64,000 nt of DNA, from the NCBI GenBank assembly GCA_001584585.1, contig LSYV01000026.1, forward strand, positions 182,704 to 246,703. Direction: 5' to 3'. Numbering within the stretch: position 1 is the first letter of the stretch; each line of letters begins with the position of its first letter. Position numbers and translations under genes: made by a program. Below the pieces are notes generated by a model that did not search any database, was not told the origin of the DNA, and saw nothing but the letters and a program-made list of their open reading frames with translations. Below are positions 55,301-64,000 of this stretch, piece by piece. Source of the stretch: Gonium pectorale (lineage: Eukaryota; Chlorophyta; Chlorophyceae; Chlamydomonadales; Volvocaceae).

Positions 55301-58300
55301 AAGTCAGACACCCCACAAGACATGGGACTTTGAGACATCTTCTGAGTTAGTGCCCCACCCGCGTTGAATAGATGAGTGGGTCTAGTCCTGCAATGAAAAC
55401 GATGGACCTGGAAGTGAAAGCAGCACGCCTAGGAGAAACAGAAAAGGAGCTGCGGGCTGGTGGCCTCTCCTAATTTTACGCTCTCCCATTCCATAGCCCA
55501 CCTGCGGCTCAGGCCGCGGCCCCAAACCTCCACGTCCTCTGCGCTGTGCATGGGCACGTGGCGCTCGTCCCATAGCCGCGGGCACAGCGCCAGCGGTAGC
55601 CGTGGGCAGCGCGCGCCGCCAGCCAGCGGCATCGGCGGCTGCAGCAGCGCCATCAGGCAGCCCAGCAGCGCCAGGCCCGCCACGAAGCGGCCCAGGCGGC
55701 CGCCGGACAGGAGGCCGCCGTAGCAGTGCGACGCAAGGGGCGTGAGCGCGGCGGCGGCGGTGATGAGCAGGGCGCCGAGCAGGAGGCCCTCGCTGGGCCG
55801 CGCCGAGAGGCCGAACTGGACGACGTCAAAGACGGCGAAGCGCGCGAGGCCCACCGCGGCCAAGACGGCGACGATGTGCAGGAGGCCCTGCCACGGCGCC
55901 AGTCGCAGGCGGCGCGCCGGTGCCGGCCTTGCGGCGGCGGCGCCGCCGCCAGCGCTGGCGCCTGACGCGCCAATGCCGAGGGCGGCGGCGGCGAAGGCCG
56001 GCAGGCTGGCCGCGGCCGCAGCGGCGCCGGCGGGCGTGTTGTGGAGCCAGGAAGGTCCGTGCAGGAAGAGCGGCGCCAGGGCGGCAGCCAGGAGAATGGC
56101 GGTGGCTGGCACGAGGCCGGCCTCTGGCAGCGCAAGCATGGCAGCCTTGGCGCCGTACATAGCGTGCAGCAGCCAGGCGGCAGCAGGCGGCAGGCGGCCG
56201 CGGGCGGTGAGCAGGCGCGCGGCGGCGAGGCCCAGGACAGAGGTGGCAAGCACTAGGTAGCCTGGGGGGGGGGGCAGGGCGCAGAGGGGGAAGAGGGCGG
56301 GAATGGCTCGGCTCTGGATACGAGGGATCTTCATGGGCTAATGGTTCACCACCGCCAGGACGGTCTACGGCGGCATCTACATGCCAGTCCGAAGGGCCGC
56401 GAAAGCGCTGCTAGAATTACAGTGTCAGGAAGCGGCCTACGCTAGCCGCTACCCGCGGGATAGCGTTGTTGCACAGAGGCAACCAAGCTGGTAGCGCTGA
56501 TCGGGCGCCCATTGATCGTCGATTGGCCGTCGAGCGAGTGGCGGTGCGCCGGCGAGGCCGCTGGCTCTGCGGGCGCTCACCCGAACACAAGGGCTTGCCG
56601 TAACCGCCCTAACGCCCTAACACGCGGACTGCCACACCCAGGCACAGGAGGGTGCGCGCGAACTCCATTGCTCTCTGGCTTGCCGTGCTCCCACCACCCG
56701 CCACACAGGCCCGCACCGGACCGTGCGCTCACCCGGATACAAGGGCTCCGGCGCACCGTCCTCGTGTCCCGCCGTGTACAGCCGGTCCTCCATGATGCAC
56801 AGCATCACCGCCTGCGCCACCAGCAGCGCGCCCACCAGGGCCGAGCTGGCCTGTCGGGCGGTGGGGTGAGCGGCCCGGGCCAGCGGGGGGATTCAGGGCC
56901 TGGTTGCGTTGCTGCAACACACTGGGGCGGCTGACAGCAGCGGTATCCAGTGATTGGGAAAGGCAAGTAAGGTGGGGAGACACTCGCTGTGAGTCGAAAC
57001 GCGGCAGGTTACAGTGGGGCGGCGAGTCGGGTGCACAGAAGAGTTGGCTCCCAGTTTGCTGGCTACGATCCCTGCCCTGCCCGCCCGGCCCCAGCACCAC
57101 GCACCCTCGCTACCACCAGGCCCGGCACGGTGAGCGCCGGCACCAGCGCCGCCACCGCCAGCTTGCAGATGGTGTGCAACCGCATGCCTGACACGTCGAT
57201 CTCCAGGAACCAAAAGTGGTGCCGCACAAACCAGAGGCCTGCGGGCGGATGGCGAGCATGTTGGTCGTTATGGCACGGCACAAACGAAGCGCCATCGGTG
57301 GAGGCATTGTGCTGAAGGTATGAGTGATTCTGCAAGCTTGTGAGCCGAAGGCTTGCACCACATGCGCAGAAGTGCCGCTTCAGTTTCGAGGGGGCTGCTC
57401 TCAGGCACAAGAAGTCTCAGCGCCAGCAACGCCGCAACACCTACATGAGAGGAAGGCGCCCACCACGAAGACCAGGTACTCGCGCAGGCTGCGGCTCTCG
57501 TAGAACAGCGACAGGCCGCAGGCGGCCAGCAGGGGGGCGGGCAGCCAGGGGAAGGGCACGCCGGCGGCGAGCGAGCCTGTGGACGTTGGAGGCGGCGGCC
57601 AGGGATTTTGAATCAATGGTCATGCGACATACCATCCCCAACACACACACGGCTTTGCACGCACACAAGCACGCACAGTCGCATGACGTAACACACGGCT
57701 TTGCCGTGTCGTACGCCGCACAGCGCAAGCCGTCCGCTCTCACCTGCGGTGGTGCAGAGCAGCAGGAACGACCCGGCCAGTGTCACGTCCACGTTCGGTC
57801 CCAGCGCGCCGCTCATGTGCAGCAGGCCCACGGCGGCGCAGCCGAACAGCGCGAAGGTGACAGCGGCCCAGTTCCAGGGCGGCGGCAGCACGATGTACTG
57901 CCCAAAGCCGTGGAACACGACACGGCCCTCAAAGCCCACCAGCGCCACCAGCAGCGACGCCGCCAGCACGACGTTGCGCAGGAATGAGGCCAGCGCGCTG
58001 CCGGTGCTGGTGCCGGCAGCGCCGCCCGAGCCGGCGGCCGCCGCTGCCGCAGTAGCCTGCGGCGACAGCCACCAGAGGCCGCCGGGCAGCAGCGCCAGCA
58101 CGAGGGGCATGCCGCCGGCGAGCAGCAGCATGGCGTAGATGTGGAGGGGCAGGGAGAGCACCACCCAGTGCACGGCGGCGTAGACGGCGGGCGGCAGGAA
58201 GGCCACGAGCGCCGCCATCAGCGCGCCGTCGGCGCGCTTCTGCACCACCGCCTCCGGCCCGATGGCGGGGCCGCCACCGATGCCGCCGGGCCCAGCCTTC

Positions 58301-59163
58301 AGCTGCGGAGGAACAGGCAGTGGGCATGAGGGGAACGCATTCAGGTCTAAGAGTTTGTGCAAAGACTTCCGCCAGGGTTCAATCCGGCAGCAACACTGCC
58401 GTACGAAACAACGAGCATGCACTGTTACGCTGCGCCACAAAGCGCGAGTAACGGATTCTGGGACCCTTCGCTCAGCCAACGGCCAGCCACCTACGTTGTA
58501 AAAGGACGACACCAGCGGCCGTCCAAGCATGTAGTACAGCCCCGCCAGCAACACGCCCAGATAGTACGGCACATCGCTGTACGACACGAACGTCGCCAGG
58601 CCGAGCGGCTGCAGCAGCGCCGCGAGCGGCAGCGAAGCCGTCAGCAGCAGCCGCTCAAAGTAGATGGCGGCCGCGGGGTATTGCATCTGCAGCCAGCGGA
58701 ACTGCAGGCTGCCCCAGGCGCCCGTAAGGGCGCACAGCGCGGTCATGGCGAACAGCATGCCGATCTGCAGCCCCACTGGCGCATCCGAAGTGGACAGCAG
58801 GGTGGCGGCAAAGGCCACGGCGGCCGAGGCCAGCGTGACCCAGATGCAGGAGAAGGCGCCCTCACGGTAGCCCAGCGCATCCATCAGGTACACGACCATG
58901 GCCCCCAGCGTGAGGCAGGCCAGCACGGGCGTCCCGCCGATTACAGCCACGGTCAGCAGGCAGGGCAGCAGCGCCGCGGCCACGCGGCCATTATACCGGA
59001 ACGGCCCTGGCGCGAAGCGGCTGGTGGCCCCGCGAGAGGGCGCAGCCGAGAGCCCTTGGAAGGAGCCCGAAGGGTGGAGTGAGCCACCGCTGGGGCTGAC
59101 GCTGATGCCGCTGTATCCCGTGGGCACTGGCGCGCCGGGCGGAGGATAGTAACCCGCGGACAT
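52335..59163 (-). CDS. NEF1: NEF1-like (NO EXINE FORMATION 1) polytopic membrane protein
   Basis: Twelve exons on the minus strand join in frame: 59163-58495, 58302-57744, 57576-57445, 57238-57105, 56850-56733, 56261-55502, 55283-55079, 54692-54492, 54227-54089, 53806-53478, 53027-52838, 52558-52335 (1,219 aa; Arabidopsis NEF1 is a little over 1,100). About 20 hydrophobic segments follow a Pro/Ser-rich, probably cytosolic N-terminus of some 60 aa. NEF1-type blocks are LLVAQAVMLCIMEDRLY, WLLHAMYGAKAAMLAL, APWQGLLHIV, RPSEGLLLGALLI, LQPPMPL, WVPTVGNALTL with IFMLAPVLLLLSQ, and the C-terminal RFFGAVGAVVAVLQYFSMKH. In land plants NEF1 is needed for pollen exine; its biochemical role is unclear. 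In an alga without pollen it presumably does something older, perhaps in membrane or lipid transport or wall material, but that is inference. Confidence 0.9.
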
Positions 59164-59921
59164 GGTGACCGGGAGGAGCAGCAGGCCACGCCTAGACGCA
59201 CGGGGATGGCTTACAGGATCCTGGCTTGGGGGTGCCGGGGCCTGCTTCGCTGGCGAGTTCTGGGGTGATGCCTCACAGAGCGCCTCACGGCAGGACTACG
59301 CGACACGGCCGGCCTCCCCTTCCCGGCGCACAGGGCATTTGTCGACACCTCCAGGACTGAAGCGCGTTAGCGGCATGGAGGCCGCATCGAGCAAGGTCCT
59401 TTGCTGGGCTGTTCCTCGCTTGCGTCCTCACTTTCCACCCGGCACCAGCCGTATGATCGTATGTGTCTCTATGATCTAGTCTTGTCAAGCAGAGCGGTGC
59501 GGTTGGACGGTGTTTGATGTCAGGAGGAATGATCTCTAGACTCGGTAAAGGCCAGCGGTAGTGCGAGAATGTTGGCAGTGATGAGCGAAGCCCTGCTATT
59601 TAAGATTAGGGAATGGCGCCTAGCGGGTGGGCAAGCACACGAAGACGTGTACAGCACTTTGTGGACTCATATTTCAACTCAAATGGTTTGTTGGTATTAG
59701 CCTACAACGCTTCATTCCATAGCGACTGTCTCGCTTGCGTTCCTGACTGCAACTGCAGAGCTGCAACGAAACCCGCGCCTGTTGTTAGTATCACGCACTC
59801 CATATAATTGAATTTGTACCAGCAGGTTTAGGACTGTCGGCCGCCGACGGACATTGGCGGTCGCCGTGGGGCGGCGTCTCTACCGCGAGCCGCGTACAGG
59901 AGCGCGACGTGGGCCTAAACC
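59164..59921. promoter_or_regulatory. Bidirectional promoter region (NEF1-like / RPA12)
   Basis: 758 bases between two divergent start codons. No specific element could be identified and no other gene is present. Confidence 0.4.
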
Positions 59922-61368
59922 ATGTCATCCGACAAGGAGTGGATGTTCTGCCCGTCCTCGGGGTACCTGCTGAGCCTTGACCCACGGCGGCAAGTAGCGG
60001 CGTGCCCGGTCTCGGGGTACGAGCGAAGCCTGGCAGGTAGGGCGACGCGGTGCGGGCGATGAGTTGGGCGGGGAAGGTGTGTGCAGACGCTGTGCAGGGG
60101 GCACGGCAGCGAGTTGGCCGCTACACCCGGGATGGTTTGCGAGCAAGGATGGGTGCGTGCTGACGGTTCTAGGTACATTCACTGCTGCCGCTCCTACGCA
60201 CGGAGTATGTTTGATTCTTGTCTGTGGCAGGTCAAGGTTGTGTGCTGCACCACACGCGGTGCTTCACTACACGCGCTACCGCAAAACGGTGTTGCTGTAC
60301 AGGCCTCGCCAGCTCAGCGTGCCGCGTGATTGAACCTTAAGCCGTCATCTCTCATGCCGCCCCTGCCCTTGCCCAACAATTCCCGATATCCTCTTCCCTA
60401 TGCGCACCTCTTTCGTTCTCTTGTGCTCGTCCTTTACCGCCTCCTCCAACCGCCTTGCGTGCACCCCCTTCAGCACGAGGGGTAATGGCTTGCCGTACCC
60501 ATCCAGTTACGCAACACACCTTCGCCCAGTCATGCTTGATTACCACCACCCCTACATCCCACGCCGCCGCCTCCAGAGCTGTCCTCCATCAAAGTCACTC
60601 TGCGCACCGACATGGAGGACTACCGCCGCCGCTACGCGCTGGAGCCGCTGGTGCGCAGCGTGGAGGAGCAGGAGCTGCTCAAGGGGCGCAAGCGCGCAAC
60701 GGTGAGTTAGCTGGCTGGTTGCCCGCCTGTTTGGTGGGCTGGCACGCGTGACACGGTTGGGTGTTCGGTACTGCAAGTTGGGCAGTGCCTTGTCAGGCTG
60801 GGTCCTCGCAGGAGGGGCCTTGGCAGGAGGGCCGCAAGGGCAGCTTGTGCAGGGGCAGTGGGCTGCCGTGCGCTCCGTCGCCGCCTGGCCTCAGGCGGGA
60901 ACGGCTCGGGCGCTCAGGCTGTGCTTACTCTGCGATGGCCACACGCGGCGCAGGTGGACGAGCCGTGCCCAAAGTGCAACCATCGGCAACTGGAGTACTA
61001 CACGATGCAGCTGCGCTCAGCGGATGAAGGGCAAACAGTCTTTTACGAGTGCCGCAACTGCGGGTAGGTGCATGCCCGCCATGCGCTCTTTGCTGCGCCC
61101 AGCCATGACCGGCGGGGTGGTCTAACGCTTGTCAGTGCTGCTGCTCTAAAGCCCACATACTTGCATTCCTTGCCGCGATGTTTCCGTCGCAAGGCTATTC
61201 GGCCCTTTGCATCATGCCGCGATTCTGCAGAATTCTGCCGCTTCCTAGACAGTTGTGGCGCGCCCTCCGCCCCTGTCCCGCTACGCCCTGGTCTGTCAAC
61301 CCCTGCCCTACCCATTTGTGCATTCGCACCCTCCCGCTTGCAGGCACAAGTACTCCCAAAACACGTGA
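59922..61368 (+). CDS. RPA12: DNA-directed RNA polymerase I subunit RPA12 (A12.2 type)
   Basis: This small subunit of RNA polymerase I acts in rRNA transcription in the nucleolus; its C-terminal TFIIS-like zinc ribbon supports transcript cleavage. Exons 59922-60036, 60577-60701, 60954-61063 and 61344-61368 give 124 aa, the usual family size. The C-terminal ribbon is complete: [26 protein letters not shown] (the invariant Asp-Glu hairpin) and CRNCGHKYSQ, with the last Gly codon split by intron 3. The N-terminal ribbon is odd: [10 protein letters not shown] and AACPVSGYE each keep the first Cys of the expected C-x2-C pair and have Ser in place of the second. Metal binding there is probably lost or altered. 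The middle ([20 protein letters not shown]) is a charged linker. All junctions keep frame, so the Ser residues are not splice artefacts. Confidence 0.93.
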
Positions 61369-64000
61369 TTGCAACATCCGGGCCCCAGAGCGCATAATCG
61401 CTTCATGGGGGCGCTAGCCGATCTCGGGTTGCGGAGAGCGCAGGGGCCACGCCCGACCGGGGCGTCGCGGGAGCCGCCGGCGGTGGGGCCTATGGGCGTC
61501 GCCTTTGCCGCCATGCGGACACTTCGCATGGCCTGGCGGCCGGTCATGGGGCAGGGGACCATGATGGTGGTGACTGTTAGTCATCTTCGAACTGCCTGCA
61601 AAGTTGTGTGAGGCCGTGGCTGGGGCCCTGCTCTGTGCAAGTACCAGAGCAGCATCCGTGGCGCCTAGGCGGATTAGCTTGCACCCACGTGCTTGCAAAG
61701 CCCGTAGTTGGTGGCGAACCGCTGAATACCGAAGGGTGTATGGGCGCAGGTGGTGGTGTGCGCAGGGGTTGGTGCGATCGCCACGTGCACGACGACCGTG
61801 AGAGCATGTGGTCTTGAAAAGGTACCCGTCATGGTCTGCCTCCAGGGTCGTTTTGCGCGGCTGGTGTGAGTGTAGACGAGGCACTTGTTATGTGAATTTG
61901 AAGCCTCGCATAGCGGCTGCGTGGCGATGTGGGGCGGGATGGGGCTGGTCTATTAGGCAGAAACGTGGTGCCTGGAGTGTGTGTCAAGGGTCTGTGCAGG
62001 TTGCTTGGACAGCAGGGCCATCTGCAGGGGGACGTTGAGACCCTCGTATGCGCACGAGGGAAGTGGGTGCTGGTGGGGCTCGCCCACTGCACGTCGGCCG
62101 TCGGGAGGCCCAGCATTCCTGGATGTTGGCCCAATGCTTGTACTCTCTTTGCAGTTTTGTTTGGCCTGGTTTGGCCGTGAACGTTAGCTGCTTGGAAGTT
62201 ACCGCGGCTGACTAGTGCGAAGCTGTACCTACGGCAGGGAGCGAGGGCCAGGACGACATGCTGTCCGTTTAAAGGGGCCTGGCTTGGGGCCTGAATGCTT
62301 TGTCCTGCGGAGCTTGTGAATGCGATCATTCGCTGTCTCGCTCTGATTGAGTGTCTGAATTCATCTGGTTGCAACAGGTTCAACCGGAGTGCATGGTGTA
62401 CGGCATGCTACTGTAATATAAGGACGGTTTGCAAATATACCTTCTTGTAGCATTGGCTTGGTGACATGTTAGTGGCCTCGTCGTAAAGACCTACACATGA
62501 TGCTTAGGTTGCTTGGGACGAAAAGAGCAGTGGCTTCAGAGCACTAGTGCAACATTTGCCCTAAGCACCGGTAGCGTACGGCTGTGTGCATGATACTTGA
62601 AAGCAGATGTGACCAGGGCAGCCGTCGCTTTACACAGCGCCGTGTATATGCACGAAATATAGAACGGTTTGATCCCGCGCCGGCTGTCTCTTTTCCTGGA
62701 AGTGCCGGGCCCTTGCAGTTCGGCCAGTCCCGACCCATGGGACGTCGGTGAAGATATAGAATCGCTTTTGCCCAGCCCGTGGGTCTCGGCGGTGCATTCG
62801 GCCGCGCTGCATGTTGCATCTCGTTTCTTCTCAGTGCTATGCAGGGGGTGGTTGCCTCTAGAGCCCCCCGACCGACGCCATGCACCAAGCCCCCCCATCT
62901 GCTCCAGACGGTGAGGGCGTCTGCCATCAGGGACTGACGATATGCGGCATCAGCAACATTAAGGTCTCAGAAATAGCTAAGTTTATCTACTGGCTGCACC
63001 GACGGGCATAGGGGGGCAAGGGGCGCAAGCGAATTGTCTCACCGACGGACCTTCATCGCCAGCAAGACGATTTCCTTGGAAGCCCAACCTGAAACGAACG
63101 TCACCAGCGCGCGTTTGTGACACATAGCTGACTGCAACACGGCCAAACGAAGAACGCCCTCCCCCCGTACAGCCCTGTTTCCAGGCATGAGAGGATGCAA
63201 CTCATAATGCGTTTGATAGTCTTCACAATGAATAGCAAATATAGCTGCATAGCTGCCTGCTCGCTGCCTTGGGCCTAAATCATTGGTCCTCTGAAGAAGC
63301 CCTTCTTGTCCATCGCGACTACAAGTTTTGTAGCGTAGCTACCCAAGGATGATTCTGGAGGAGGCTGCAAGAGGGCGGAGGTGAGGATGCGGCAGCGTTC
63401 AGCTCTTCTGCCCTGTCCTGGCTGCGCGTCCAGGCACTACTCTATAGGGATACACCCATACTTGTGGAGGGGGATGCCGCATAGGCCCTAGGAGTGTCGG
63501 CGGCTCGCATCGCCATATTACTCGCTTATCGCTCGCTGCGCACTTCTAGGAGCCTGCGCATGGCGCTGGAATCGTGAGAGCTGATTGGGGCATCGGGAGC
63601 ATGCAGACCCGCATGACTTGCGGGTTCGCGGGTGCCGATGGGTGACAGTTGGGTCGCAGAAGTTGCCCGCAGAAGGCCACGGATGAGTCCGCTCTCCTGC
63701 CACGTACCACGTAGACATTATCCTCTTGCCCACTTGGCAAATTCCAGGGCATTCTGCGTAGGCACGAGGGAAATCGGGCCGCCGAAACATGCCGAAACCG
63801 AAGGTTTCATCTCAGGCCCTCGCCATTTGCGTTCACGAGCCTGTACGCGTGTAATTTGTACAATTCACATATATCGCTAGTGCTGACAATTGTTTGCGGA
63901 CATAGCGAAGTTGATTCGGGCCTCGACTCGCCAAGCGAAGTCTGAGTCCCGTTTTGGCGCGCAACTGAGGTCGGCCGCCGCCCCCGTCCCGCATTTGCAG
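61369..64000. other. 3' flank of RPA12 and right window edge; no supported gene
   Basis: About 2.6 kb with no recognised domain. TGTAA at 62412-62416 may end the RPA12 transcript. The window ends in a pyrimidine-rich stretch followed by ttgcag, which resembles a 3' splice site, so the next gene may begin its coding exon just beyond base 64,000. Confidence 0.45.
62412..62416 (+). terminator. TGTAA polyadenylation signal candidate (RPA12)
   Basis: TGTAA about 1,040 bases after the RPA12 stop. It is the first clear plus-strand match; the distance is long but seen in volvocine 3' UTRs. Confidence 0.35.

Noticed and set aside
55653..56249. Alternative minus-strand open frame over exon 6 of the NEF1-like gene
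   Set aside because: Composition is Ser/Pro/Arg with no hydrophobic pattern; the other frame gives clear membrane segments and NEF1 blocks.

Overview
The window looks like nuclear DNA of a volvocine green alga (Chlamydomonas/Volvox relatives). It is GC-rich, and its genes are broken by many introns with GTGAGT/GTGCGT-type donors and (C)GCAG acceptors. The coding tails are full of Ala/Gly/Ser/Gln/Pro low complexity, and several genes are followed by TGTAA, the usual volvocine polyadenylation signal. The proteins are plant- or algal-type eukaryotic proteins (NEF1, plant-sized ICMT, RPA12). No prokaryotic, viral or organellar genes, CRISPR arrays or insertion sequences were found. I recognise eleven genes, two of them without a known function.

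Layout. (1) 1-21,607, plus strand: a tandem array of three CDKL/CDK-like protein kinase genes. The first is only a C-terminal tail cut by the window edge (to 2,199). The second (5,663-11,184) and third (16,274-21,607) are complete, and their five internal kinase exons have identical lengths and phases (92, 108, 129, 157 and 96 nt). The spacers of about 3.5-5 kb hold simple repeats, one assembly-gap duplication and no gene I can support. (2) 23,395-27,766, plus: a seven-exon 4'-phosphopantetheinyl transferase with a long N-terminal extension. (3) 38,012-31,100, minus: a chromatin-type protein with a SAND-like domain and an extended PHD finger. (4) 40,056-42,702, plus: a plant-sized isoprenylcysteine carboxyl methyltransferase in six exons. 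(5) 44,589-43,815, minus: a twin CX9C (CHCH) protein, divergent from (6) 44,967-47,191, plus: a membrane-anchored dual-specificity-phosphatase-like protein. (7) 51,562-49,965, minus: a secreted or membrane-anchored orphan. (8) 59,163-52,335, minus: a twelve-exon NEF1-like polytopic membrane protein, divergent from (9) 59,922-61,368, plus: the RNA polymerase I subunit RPA12. The last 2.6 kb carries no recognisable gene, but the final bases look like a 3' splice site.

The genes do not form one pathway; this is an ordinary mixed eukaryotic neighbourhood. The accessory-looking part is the kinase array. Its catalytic domains are well conserved, while the long tails have diverged except for a short Cys-Asp-Thr...Gly-Pro-Pro-Ala-Pro island kept in all three copies. 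Exon boundaries below were worked out by hand from splice consensus, reading-frame continuity and family knowledge. No alignment or transcript data were available.
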